Assembly: GCA_047967505.1 (NCBI GenBank)
Contig: CM106538.1
Length of the DNA: 64,000 nt
Origin: Dipteris shenzhenensis
Lineage: Eukaryota > Polypodiophyta > Polypodiopsida > Gleicheniales
Strand: one strand, 5' to 3'
The position numbers were made by a program, and so were the translations under genes. Each line of letters starts with the position of its first letter. Position 1 is the stretch's first letter. Positions 22,490 through 32,449 of this stretch are shown here, piece by piece. The notes beneath the pieces are model-generated. The model saw only the letters and a list, made by a program, of their open reading frames with translations, was not told where the DNA came from and searched no databases.

Positions 22490-24247
22490 GTACACGCTTA
22501 TACCAAAGGAAGGGGACATGATAGTCTTTATAAATTGGAGCCCCCTCACTATGCTAAACTATTCCTATAAGATATATGCTAAAGCAATTGCTTTGAGACT
22601 AAGACACAAGATGGACAAGTGGATTCTAGAGGAACAGAAAGGATTCATCAAGAACATGCATCTATTAGAGGCAATTATCAACTTATGGGAAGGGTGTACT
22701 CATGCTGAAGAAAACAATCAAGAAATCTGTCTTATTAAAATAGACTTTGATCGGGCATATAATAGGCTGAATTGGGACTTTCTGCTACAGTCACTTAAGA
22801 TTGGGATTGGGAAAGAAATTCACCTCCTATGTAGCTCTGTTACTATCAAATGCCTCTGCAAAGGTGTGTGTGAATGTCAGAGCTTCATGTTGAGAAGGTC
22901 CATCAAACAAGGATGTCTTAGAGCTTCATGTTGAGAAGGTCCATCAAACAAGGATGCCCTCTAGCACCTCTCTTATTTGCTATAGCTATTGATGCCTTGG
23001 GATGGCTGTTAAGGAACAAGTGACTGTAGGAGAAATCAATGGTAGAGAACTCCCCTCAAGAAAGTAGCTTGCGAACCAGCAATTTGCAAATGATACTACC
23101 CTAACAATCAGAAACACAGATGTAGACATACAAAGAGCTATGGACTGTATGGATATATTCTGTAATGCATCTGGTTCAAAAATAAATCACTCCAAAATAG
23201 GTTATGCATTATTATCTGGTGACAACCTAAACCTATTAGACCAGCTTCGATGCAACAAGATTCCCCATGGTCAGATATTCAGGCTACTAGCTATTAAGCT
23301 TCGATGGCATGCTGGAAACAGTAAAAGACGGAGGCTGAATGCTAAGGAATCAAGGTTGCTGTAGCCAATGATGAAATGGGCTTCATGGGCTTGCTCTTAT
23401 ATAGCCACCAGTTGTAGTCAGTTAGGCTCAATTGGATGACCGACCCAGTCTGCCCAAAACGGTCGACGGGGGGTCGGTAGGCCATCAACCATATGATAGA
23501 ACCGGTGTGCAAAACAGAGCAACTCCTAAGGTCACCGTTCGGCCCACAGCCATTCGGGATCATCTGAGGCTCCAAACGGGCCCCGCAACTCAAGAGTGGG
23601 CTGCCCCGAGAAATGCTCCATCTACCCTCAGTGCGGTCAGTCAAGGGATGCCTTCCCACACTTGCATGTAGACTAGTTGGTAGTGTGCCAACTCTATCTA
23701 AAGCCGTCCAGCCATCAGACCACACATGGCCCCCATCTGGTGTCCAAACCAGGACCTACCGGATAACCGAGCTACTCAAATACCTTCTCCTCATATGGGG
23801 CGCTTACAAGTAGAGTTAGCTGGTTCCCGCATAGTTACACGACGAGAGTGGAGCATTAATATCTAACACTAAATCACTGCATATATCCAATTGCCATTTT
23901 TTAATCTCTCATGCTGGTGTCCCTCCAGAACAGGGTTAGAAAATTTCATAAGGATCTGCAGACCCTTCTTATGGGGTGGGAGTGACACTGGAAGAAGGAT
24001 AGCCAAAGTTAAGTGGGCTTTCTGCACTAGACCAAGAAAGGAAGGAGGACTGGGTGTCATAAATATCCAATTGGTAGCATACAAATTAGCAGCTATGTGG
24101 ATAATTAAAGCCATCACTAATCCTGAAAGTGATTGGGCTAACCTCCTTCTCAGGAACTTCAAGCATGTAAGACCTCTCAGAGCTCCTAGATGGAAGGACT
24201 ATCCCCTTTTAGTAGCCATTGGGAACCCAAAACCTTGTGACAAAATA
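22490..24247 (+). pseudogene. L1-type LINE ORF2 fragment, interrupted
   Basis: The plus strand encodes an L1-clade reverse transcriptase starting mid-domain: LIPKEGD near 22497; WSPLTMLNYSYKI; EEQKGFIKNMHLLEAIINLWEG; IDFDRAYNRLNWDF; RRSIKQGCPLAPLLFAIAID. A 41-bp tandem duplication at 22879-22960 breaks the frame just before the last motif. The active-site box is FAND (about 23083-23094) instead of F/YADD, so the polymerase aspartate pair is lost. Downstream (23891-24250) the post-RT region resumes with FLWGGSDTGRRIAKVKWAFC and PESDWANLLL. Between them, about 23346-23870, sits an unrelated insert. The 3' end is cut by the LTR at 24248. It is closely similar to the LINE at 61-64 kb. Confidence 0.87.
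23346..23870 (-). mobile_element. LTR-like insertion within the LINE
   Basis: This roughly 500-bp block is richer in G+C and CpG than the LINE around it and has no coding potential. On the minus strand it contains a good TATA box (CTATATAAGAG, 23395-23405) followed by a transcript-like leader, as in an LTR promoter. A start TGCAGTGATT and an end near CA are possible on the minus strand, but no target duplication could be found, so the boundaries are approximate. It may be a solo LTR. Confidence 0.4.
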
Positions 24248-24467
24248 TGAAGAGGGAAGAGGAGAAGAGTGGAGATGAGGAGAGAGGACACATCTAAAGA
24301 GCACACCGCAAATGACTAACTATACACTAGATTTAGTTGAAAATGTAGAATATATACAAACCCATTTAGGGTTAGGGTTAGGGCATCTAACCCTTTCCTT
24401 TATAGCACTCTATTGGGTTAGTGGTATGCACATATGATCACATGACGTTGATCGTGGTCTCTCAACA
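24248..24467 (-). repeat. LTR, about 220 bp, 3' LTR of a minus-strand copia element
   Basis: On the minus strand a purine tract (GAGGGAAGG) is followed by TGTTGAGAGACC..., and the segment ends ...CTCTTCA where LINE sequence begins. The purine tract lies just beyond the end of a copia RNase H, as expected for a polypurine tract and 3' LTR. It contains telomere-like TTTAGGGTTAGGGTTAGGG at 24365-24383. No matching 5' LTR could be identified to the right, so the other end of the element is lost or belongs to a different family. Confidence 0.6.
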
Positions 24468-24555
24468 CCTTCCCTCAAGATCAACATCATGAAGCAGGCC
24501 TTCCCTCAAGATGGTGATTCTGGGGAATCGAAGAAGGACTGAGCAGTACATTCCA

Positions 24556-25115
24556 TCACACCCCTTTAATGGGAATATCCTTCCTTTGCATCAAACTAAG
24601 AGCTAGTCGGTGTTTCTCGAAAAGCTCTTTACCGAGTGGTTTGGTAAAGATGTATGCAACATTCTCTTTGCTATCACAGTGCTCCAGTGTGATGTCACCA
24701 AGTAACACTCTTTCTCTGATGAAGTGCTCTCTGACATCAATGTGCTTTGTCTTGGAGTGATATACTAGATTCTTGGCCAATGCTTGAGCTGATTGATTAT
24801 CATAGTATATTGTAGTTGGCTTTGACTCATCAAAGTAATCTATTTCTGTGAATAGTCTTCTGAGCCATATAGCCTCACATGCACCTGTATTGAGTGCTCT
24901 ATATTCTGCTTTAGTCAAAGACAAAGAGACAGTTGGATGTTTGTTTGACAACCCTGATATAGCACCTTGACCAAAGAAAAATGCATATCCATGTGTCGAT
25001 CTCTTGGTCTCATGATCTCCAGCATAGTCACTATCACAGTATCCCATGCAACTGTGGATGACTTCCTCTGTATTCTATCCCAAACTGTCTTGTCCCTCTG
25101 ATGTATCTCAAGACT
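24556..25115 (-). pseudogene. Copia RNase H domain
   Basis: The frame from 25047 to 24556 encodes the RNase H end of a copia polyprotein: GYCDSDYAGDHETKRSTHGYA (with the catalytic Asp), SLSLTKAEYRAL (catalytic Glu region), IYYDNQSAQALAKN and HIDVREHFIRERV. It ends just before the LTR at 24248-24467. Upstream, on the other side of a frameshift, residues of the type RYIRGTRQFG link it to what should be RT, but RT is absent and the integrase tail follows directly. RNase H removes the RNA strand during reverse transcription. The domain itself is open, but the element is dead. Confidence 0.85.
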
Positions 25116-26380
25116 CTTTTGGTTGCATTCTAGTGACCTTTCATTTGATGGGATCATACAACTTGTATGCTTTGCTTTCTTCACTGTAACCAACCATGAT
25201 GCATTTGTGTGACTTGGCATCCAATTTTCTACGATTGTATGTGGCCATATGCCATGCAACCAAATATGCAGAGATGCCCAATGTGTGGCTTATGTCTAGT
25301 GAATGCTTCATGAGGTGTCATGCCTTGAATCAGTTCAGTAGGAAGCCGATTAAGCAAGTAGTTTGCAATGGCTATTGCCTCTACCCAATACTAATTAGGA
25401 AGATGCTTCTCACTAAGCATTGTCTAGCACTGTTTGCTAAAGTACCATTCTTCCTTTCAGCTCTTGCATTCTATTGAGAAGTATCTACACAAGTGAATTG
25501 TCTTTGAATGCCGTGATTTCTGCAAAAGTTCATGGATGTTGAAGACATGTATTCACCTCCTCTATCTAATCTCATGACTTTGATCTTTCTGCCTGTCTGG
25601 TTTTCTACCATGGCTTTGAATTCTTGAAATCTGGAAAAGACTTTAGATTTCTCTTTGAAAAAATAGACCCAACAATATCTGCTGTAGTCGTCGATGAAAG
25701 TCAAGTAGTAAAGTGAACCATTGATGCTACGGGTCTGGGCATAACCCCATACATCTATATGTATCAAATACCTCGTGCTTGAGAGGTGCTTCTGCCAAAT
25801 TTGGTTCTCTTTTGTTTGCTGAAGCAGCATGCTTCGCAAACTTTTCCAAGAAATTGTAGCTTAGGAATCCCAATTGCCATATTTTGATTCCTAAGATCTA
25901 GCAAGCTCTTGAAATTGACATGACCATATCTCTTATGCCATTTTGTGAATAATGGCATCTATTGCAGTTGAGCTGACATGGCATGCTTCTTTGATACTAT
26001 AGCTAGCATTCTGTACAAGCATCCTTCCTTGACACCTTTTTCTACTATAGCTGACATCTTCTAGATTTGTCTCTGATAGTGCATTTATCTCTGTCGAAGA
26101 TGACTCAGTAGTTGTGTTTTGTCATTTGACCTACTGACAAGAGGTTCTTGCTGAGCTTAGGAACAAAGGTTATATCTTTCACCAGTCCTTTTGTACTAGT
26201 AAATTTATTCATAGGGATAACACCTGTCCCTTGAACTGGATTTGGTAAATTATTTATTGTGTAGATGACATTTTTTGAACTTCTAATGGTTTCATCTCTG
26301 TGAACCTTTCCTGATGATTTGTCATGTGAGATGATGCACCATTGTTGATGTACCAAGGATCCTATTTTGCTTGGTCGACT
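25116..26380 (-). pseudogene. Copia protease, pre-integrase and integrase
   Basis: Minus strand, in order. A degenerate protease site WYINNGASSHMT near 26350, where the usual DSGAS has become NNGAS so the catalytic aspartate is lost. VKDITFVPKLSKNLLSVGQM near 26150. The zinc-binding pre-integrase segment (KWHKRYGHVNF ... CEACCFSKQ) at 25958-25764. The integrase core with DVWG, FIDDYSR and the RGGEY glutamate at 25839-25480. The integrase tail (RRKLDAKSHKC, VGYSEESKAYKLYDPIKRKV) at 25230-25130. Stops and frameshifts separate these blocks. The protein then jumps straight into the pre-RNase H segment, so the entire RT has been deleted at about 25120. Confidence 0.85.
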
Positions 26381-27511
26381 TGATAGCTAAAATCCTTTTT
26401 TGGATTGCAATCCATGTCTAGGTACACTGTATTAGTTTGCTGCATTTCCTCATTTGCAAGAAACATATTCCCATGTTCATTTGCAAAATGACTATGACTA
26501 GAATGTCCACCATGATGATTTCCTCTACCGTGGAAGTTCCCTTGATTACTGTGCTAGATTGACCACCTTAATCATATTAATTCGTGCAGCAATGATAGTA
26601 ATTGCACTGAATGTTTGACATGTTGGTTGATGCATTCCCTCGTTCTTGAAATCTTCCTCGATTGGAATGATTTTCTCTTTGTTGATTTTGATGTTACTGA
26701 GGATGATGCTGATGCTGATGCTGACTTTGTTGATGATGACCACTTTTTTGGAATGATCTACCTCTGCCTCTACCTCTGCTTCTATCTGAAGCTATGAATG
26801 CCTGATCATTTTTTGTGTGCATGAATGGCTTGCATCCTGAGTTCTTCACCAAGTAGGATTGACTGGAGCTCTTCCAGTGTCGGAATTCACCATTGAATGG
26901 AAATACTCTGGACTAGATTCTCGTATCCCTCTCCTAGACCATTCAGGATTACTTGAACCATTCTTACTGGATTCATGGTCTCTCCTACTACTGCGAGTTG
27001 ATTATTGTAGTCAAGTCCTTGATCCGGAGTACATAAGCATGACCAGTTTTGCTACTGTTGCAGAAACTCTGGTTGATTTGGTTTCTCAGTGTGAGAATCC
27101 TAAAAGTGTTCTTTGACTCATAAAGAGCTACGAACATATCACATGCTTCTTTCGATGTCTTGACTATGTTGAGCATGACATCTTGCACATTCTACTTGAT
27201 CAGATGATATGTGTACTTATCTTTCTTATCCCATTCTGCTTGAGCTCGGGCAATGGCAGGATCTGCTACAGGAGCGAAAACTATTTGTGTAGTTGGAGAT
27301 CCCGTATAGATCCCATTGTTGGTGCTATGACAATAGGTGGAGTAGAGCTACTGATGGCTAGATGGTCCAATGGTCTAGGTGTAGATCCATCACCATACTC
27401 CCATTTGTCCTGAAGTACAAGAATGGCCTCCATTCGGTATTCCATGTGCCGTAATTGGAGTTGTCTAGCTTAGCAGATTCCTCCAAATTGAGGTTGCTAG
27501 TTGTAGACATG
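26381..27511 (-). pseudogene. Copia gag (degenerate)
   Basis: A start Met at 27511 on the minus strand is followed by ESAKLDNSNYGTW, the conserved beginning of a copia gag. After frameshifts the central region appears at 27188-26990 (KTSKEACDMFVALYESKN, RILTLRNQI). The C-terminal part (26.4-26.9 kb) has Asn, His and Ser-rich low-complexity codons including a GATGCT repeat, and a clear zinc knuckle could not be read. It leads into the protease remnant at 26350, so it is probably the gag of the same element as the integrase and RNase H to its left. Confidence 0.7.
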
Positions 27512-27546
27512 GTGCAAGAAATGTACTCAAAGTGTCATGAAAATCA

Positions 27547-27957
27547 GTGTCTGAATGTGTAAATCCATATAGAAACAATGAGACACAAATGTAAATCTTT
27601 ATTCCAAGAGTGGTTACATATATAGGAAACTGCCTCCATGTAGGTAGATCCCAGATCCACAATCATCTCCTTGATTATCTCAATCAATCACCTCCTATGA
27701 TCACTCACTCATCACACCAACCTGACACACCTAACTAGAACCTTCTAGCACACCTACACTCACACACTTCTTGCATAGGACTCCAAGCCCATAGGCACAC
27801 ACACACACATAAATTTGCCCCTTCATTCCCCCTCACAAATTGATGACCTCATCCCTCAGCAGTAGTACATGGGATGTTCCATGGCTTGCCCACTATCATG
27901 TGGCAACACTCATGGCCCCAATGTGTGACTCACTCATAGGATTCTTGGTTTACAACA
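27547..27957 (-). repeat. LTR-like segment upstream of gag
   Basis: On the minus strand this runs TGTTGTAAACC ... ATTCAGACA just upstream of the gag start at 27511. It contains AATAAAG, a possible polyadenylation signal, near 27600. Several phrases (GAGATGATTGTGGA, GTGCTAGAAG..TAGTTAGGTG) are shared with the LTR at 10110-10397. No initiator-Met primer site separates it from gag, so a deletion may have removed it. Boundaries are uncertain. Confidence 0.4.
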
Positions 27958-28087
27958 GGGATATGGATATTGTCAATGTATGTAAAGCCCAATGAGTCCA
28001 GTAAAGAAAAATCTAAAAAGACTAACAATCATTAAAGGATGGACTATCGATGGCAGAGAACCATTATTTACCTCACACACACTTAAC

Positions 28088-28907
28088 TCAGAAAACATAT
28101 GGATCCTTACCCTTGTCAGATTTGACTTGGGTGTTGTAAATAGTGAGAGCTTTGACATTCTCTTGTTTTTCTTCTTCTTCGGTTTTTGCTTCCTCAACAA
28201 GATTGGCTAAACATCTCTTCTTGGCATAACATTCCTTTCCAAAGTGTCTAGGTTTGCCACAAAAGTTACATGTCATTTTGCTCTTTCCCTTGAAGTTGCT
28301 TAAGTTGCTTTTGGCCAAATATGCCCCTTCTTTGTAATCACTTCTTTGTTTGATCTTTCTCTCCTCCTCCAAGAGTGATGCTTCAATTTCTACTAGACTC
28401 ATCTCTGGAATATTGGTGAGTGTGGTTACAATAGTGCCATATTCTTCATTGAGACTTCTAAGTAAGATGGCAGTTACAATATCTTCATCAAGATTAAACT
28501 TGATGCCAAATAATTGTGTCAAAATGCTCTTCATTGAATTTAGATGTGAAGAGATGGACTCACCCCTATCCAATTGTAAGTCAAAGAACTTGATAAGCAA
28601 GCTATACTTAGAGCATCTTCCCTGTGCTCCAAACACATGCTCAAGATGAGTGAGTCCATGTAGCATGAGCAGTCTCACATCTATCAATGTGATGAATAAA
28701 GGAATCACTCAGACCAAGAGCAATTATAGCAAGAGCTTTTTCATCTTTTGGAAATCATGAAGCTTCTCCTTCTCTAGTTGTAGGTTTAGTTTCTTTGCCA
28801 TTTGCTACCTTCCATATTCCCTTTTTCATGAGAATAAACTTTAGTTTTGTTTGCCAAGTGTGGAACCCCTCTCCTTCAAACTTATCTATTTTCAGTTTGG
28901 AAGCCAT
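28088..28907 (-). pseudogene. Copia gag with zinc knuckle (second family)
   Basis: The minus strand starts at 28907 with MASKLKIDKF, EGEGFHTWQTKLKFIL, and continues KALAIIALGLSDSFIHHID. There is one in-frame stop near 28770 and a frameshift near 28640. The main frame (28708-28088) carries LDRGESISSHLNSM, LLRSLNEEYGTIV and SLLEEERK, and the CCHC knuckle CNFCGKPRHFGKEC near 28280-28240. Its N-terminus resembles that of the split gag at 18.5 kb (GEGFHTW), so the two may belong to one lineage. The frame ends at 28088 with a Lys/Glu-rich tail and no protease follows. Confidence 0.85.
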
Positions 28908-29838
28908 TTAGGAAGGTCTTACCAAATTAATGGCAGTGTCTAATTCCTTTACAAAAGGTCAATCTTTTTGAACAAAAAAATCACCTTCACCATATAGATG
29001 CAAATTGCAAGATAAGAATTCTAAAAAACCTAATTGTTTGGCATATTCATAACCAGTTGGCTTCTCCCACAACCTCTTAACTGGGTTCTTCTTTACATTG
29101 TACTTTGTCTTTGTAGTCTTCTTGGCACTTGAAGAAGAAGATTGAGAGTTTGGCATTTTGTCAAGAAATCAACATCAACTGAACTTCAAAGAGCATTCTC
29201 TTATTTGAACGTGTCAGTACGCCACAATATGGTTATGTTTGTTAATTGGAAAGAGTTTGCATTATGCACATGGAAATTTGCAACTATTAATAACCACATG
29301 TGTGCACGAGGAAGAGTAGGCATGCTTCCTCTCTTATTTGAATTCTAACTCCTCAAGCATCAACTTAGCATTTAGTGTAGCATCTATTTTCCACCAAAAA
29401 AAAAGTGCTTGTGGAAACAGAGTAACCTTGGAGGATTACCACCTCACACCACAAGGCATCAACTAGAGGGCATTTGCTGTGCAATTAATGATCCTTGGGA
29501 GTAGAAGACTCAATGCAAGTCTTAGACCAAAAAGAGCTTCACACCTCCAAGGGCAGCATCATCTTCTCCACCTCCAAAAACATGTCTCCTTGAAAAACCC
29601 AATTGGTTCTTCTATAGTTTCTCCTCATTCCTTGGTCCATTTGCTCTTAAAATTCACCAACACATAGCCCATAGGGTCGCCTAAGTGCATCTCAGACCGT
29701 TTTTAAAATGGTGGCTCCAACAAGCTGTATCATCAGAAATGGTGTGGGAAAGGGCGAGTGTAAGCATGGGCTGTAGAGGCCATAATCTTTCAATTCCTCT
29801 CAGGTGGAAGGGTGCCCTAACTAGGGGAATGCGCTCAG
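28908..29838. other. No recognised gene; small ORF upstream of gag
   Basis: A 65-codon minus-strand frame at 28959-29156 starts MPNSQSSSSSAKKTTKTKYN and is Lys/Ser-rich. It lies just upstream of the gag at 28907 in the same direction and could be a leader peptide of that element, but I recognise no family. The rest shows nothing clear. Confidence 0.35.
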
Positions 29839-30480
29839 ACCAGATGGGAACAATACTAAGCAATAGCATCAATATCATATATGTTGATTCATGTGCAAAG
29901 TATCATGCCGTTAGGATATGCTTTGGATGGTCAAAGTCACCACACCCCGCTTTTCACCGTGTTATGCACAAAAAGTATCTGAGTTGTGTTATTCAAATGT
30001 GCACATACCTAATGGGCATGATACTATGCACACACATGAATCCCACATATATTGAGGTGTGTGCAAATTATCATGCCCATTGGATATGCTTTGGATGGTC
30101 GACGTCGCTAAAAACCCTATTTTTCACTAAGATGTACAACTAGTAAAAAATAGTATCTCAAGTGTGTTATTCAAACATGCTCATACCTGATGGACACAAT
30201 ACTTTTCATGCAAATCAATACAACCTATGTTGACGTGCGTGAAAAGTATCATTCCCATCGGATATTCTTTAAATGGTTAAAGTCACCACATACCCCATTT
30301 TTCAACAACCGGCAAAAAATAGTATTTGAAGTGTGTTATTCAAATGTGCTAATACCTGATGGGCATGATAACTTGCACATGCATCAATCCCACCTATTAT
30401 GAGATGCATTCAAAGTATCATGCTCATTGGATATGCTATGGATGGTGGAATTCACTATAAACCCTCTTTTCAACAAGTAT
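29839..30480. repeat. Four-copy tandem array of a ~170-bp unit
   Basis: Copies begin at about 29839, 30007, 30185 and 30354 (periods 168, 178, 169), each opening with AC(C)TGATGGGCATGATAC-like sequence. Each contains TATCATGCCCATTGGATATGCTTTGGATGG near its middle, and the first three end with GTGTGTTATTCAAATGTGC; the last is truncated. Copies differ at many sites, so the array is old. Unit length matches typical plant satellite DNA. Open frames here are incidental. Confidence 0.9.
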
Positions 30481-31016
30481 GATGTTTTTTTAGATTTGGT
30501 AAAAGAAACTATAGTTATAATAAAAGTTGAATTAATTGTAGTTGTAAAAAGATTGAAAAAAAGAGGCTTTAAATTAATAAAAGTTTTAAAGAAAATATTT
30601 TGTAAAAAAACAAATTATATTAGTATTAAAGAAAAAGATGGTGATTAATATTTGATGGGAGCACTAAGGCTTAAGTTATTTAAGATTATATTAATCTTTT
30701 AAAAAATTGGTGATTTTTGAGGGGAGCATTAAGGGGGAGGACTATTTAATATAAGAGAAATAATTCATGCGACTGTGGAGGGTTTATTGACTAATTTATG
30801 GGATGGCAGGAAGATATTGAAAAGATGGGATGAAAGAAAAGAGTTGAGAGAGAGTTGAGAAGGATCGAAAATTAGGCTTGATTAACTAATTCATGGGACA
30901 GTGGGAAGGTAATGAAGAGATGGGATGAAATAAAAGAGTTGAGGGAGAATTGAGAAGGAGAAAAAACTCAAGAAGAGAGTTGAAAGAGTTGAGGAAAAAT
31001 TTTAAAAATGGAAGAG
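30481..31016. repeat. AT-rich then purine-rich DNA with a 95-bp duplication
   Basis: After an AT-rich patch, two copies of a purine-rich segment (GATGGGATGAAA(G/T)AAAAGAGTTGAG) occur at 30824 and 30919, 95 bp apart. The strand is strongly G+A rich to 31010. Confidence 0.75.
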
Positions 31017-31110
31017 AAACCCTAAACCTAGATCTTATATAAGGGACTTCTTCTCTCACATTCTCACTCATTCCAACTAAAAGAGAAGAGGAATAAAGAG
31101 AGAGAGATCA
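31017..31110 (+). promoter_or_regulatory. Promoter-like site: telo-box plus TATA box
   Basis: AAACCCTAA at 31017-31025 is a perfect plant telo-box, found upstream of many genes for translation machinery. Eleven bases downstream is TATATAA (31036-31042) in a CTTATATAAGG context. A C/T-rich leader (TTCTTCTCTCACATTCTCAC) follows about 8 bases later. The spacing and order are those of a plant promoter and transcription start. What it would drive is unclear: GC-rich repeats and then, after an AT-rich interval, the ORF at 32450. Confidence 0.45.
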
Positions 31111-31145
31111 CATCAAGAAGAGAGAACTCACTCGAGTCAACTAAA

Positions 31146-31850
31146 GTGAGTCCCTCTCTCCTCCCCTCTCCCAATGGAGATTCTTCCCTCCCCTCTCTCC
31201 TCCCTCCCTCTCCTCCCCTCTTCCCAAACACTACCTGCAGGACTCCCATGGGAGGACTGGGATCCCCTCCCTCCTCCCATTGCCGCACAAGGGAGGGGAG
31301 CTCCACCCCTTCGCCATGGCTACGGGTAGGGAGGGGGAAAGGGGAGGCGAGGGGTGCCCCACCCGACCTATGCATGGCCACGACCGCAAGAAGGCAGGGA
31401 GAGGGGAGAGGTGTCCTTTCCCATCTGTTCCCCACCCCGCCTACGGGCATGTGCGGCTACGTGCAAGCAAGCACATGGAGATGGGAGGCCCTCTCCCCTC
31501 TCTTCCAAGTCTCATGCATGCTAGGAGGGGGGAGGGGACGTTTTTCCCACCCCTCCCACTCCACATACGAGGGGGGGTTCTCCCCTCCCCCTCATTATGT
31601 ATCGCTTGGTTGCAGCCTCACGACAAGCCAGGAGGGGAGAGGTGAGGGGACCTTCTCCCCTCTCATGCATGCATCCACGGCCATGCACATGCCAGTAGGA
31701 GGGAGGGGATGTTTTCCCAATCCCTCCCATTTCAACTATGAGGGGGGGTTCTCCCCTCCCTCTCCTTGCATGTCATGCAGCCACCCACGGTCGTGTGATA
31801 AGCCAAAAGGGGAGGTGTGACTTTCCCCTCCTCCTCCTGACGACACCCCG
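31146..31850. repeat. GC-rich polypurine/polypyrimidine repeats
   Basis: G- and C-runs (GAGGGG, CCCCTCC) dominate. A unit containing CTATGAGGGGGGGTTCTCCCCTCC occurs with its G-run at 31569 and 31740 (period 171). Flanking words (CACGACAAGCCA.GAGGGGAGAGGTG, GCATGC..GGAGGGAGGGGA) recur two or three times. Frames of 224 and 121 codons on the plus strand are open because of the repeats; their Pro/Ser/Gly-rich products look non-biological. This could be a transcribed leader or a CT-rich LTR. Confidence 0.7.
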
Positions 31851-32229
31851 TCGTGTCGAGAGGATGTGACCATGGATGCAGAACAGGGTGGGGTGGGATG
31901 GGGGTGAAATGGGCCTTGTGGTGGCAAGTTACCCTTAGGCCTGAGATTCCTTCCTTCCAAGAGAGAGACTTTAGACAAAATGATAAAAAATATTTTTTTG
32001 ATATATTTAGAAATAAAACTTAATTTTGTAAATATATAAATAATATTGAGTGATTTTTTTTTAAATATTATTATTATGTATTTAATTTTTTACTTAAAAA
32101 CATTTATTGTTTTTGTAATTTAAATTTGGTTAATTTCAAGTCAAAGCTAGCACTTAGGGTAGTCCTTGGTCCCTATGTTCACAAGGCATGGAAGCTAGAT
32201 GGGACCACTTCAAGTGTTTATGTCTTTGG
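31851..32229. other. AT-rich gap without gene
   Basis: Very A+T-rich DNA with long T and A runs. If the ORF at 32466 is a spliced gene, part of this would be intron, but a copia end lies inside it (next entry). Confidence 0.4.
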
Positions 32230-32400
32230 GCTCTCTCAAAAGAGGGAGATTGTAGGGAGATTATTTTTGTGAATTTTTGTTAATGTCTTTAGAGGGATTT
32301 AGATGTAGAGATGTAGGAGATTCTTTCAATGAATTCTTGTTAATGTCTTTAGAGGGATTTAGATGTAGAGATGTTGGAGATTTTTTTCCTTAGTATTATA
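32230..32400 (+). repeat. Possible copia polypurine tract and LTR start, with 60-bp duplication
   Basis: CAAAAGAGGGAGAT at 32237-32250 followed by TGTAGGGAGATT resembles the polypurine tract and 3' LTR start of many plant copia elements (AGGGGGAGATTG). The next bases contain an exact-period 60-bp tandem duplication (32261-32320 and 32321-32380) with a few differences. No LTR end is visible. Confidence 0.4.
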
Positions 32401-32449
32401 AAAATAAAAAATTCACAATTTGTAATACATTGTTTATCTAAAATTTTTA

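Noticed and set aside
24365-24383. Interstitial telomere from a chromosome fusion
   Set aside because: Only three units, mixed types, and they lie within an LTR.
29839-30480. CRISPR-like array of repeats
   Set aside because: Units are about 170 bp, contiguous and diverged, with no short conserved repeat plus unique spacers, and the window is plant DNA.
31064-31978. 224-codon plus-strand ORF and overlapping frames rich in Pro, Gly and Ser
   Set aside because: They overlap one another on both strands in GC-rich tandem repeats; frame openness is explained by the repeats.
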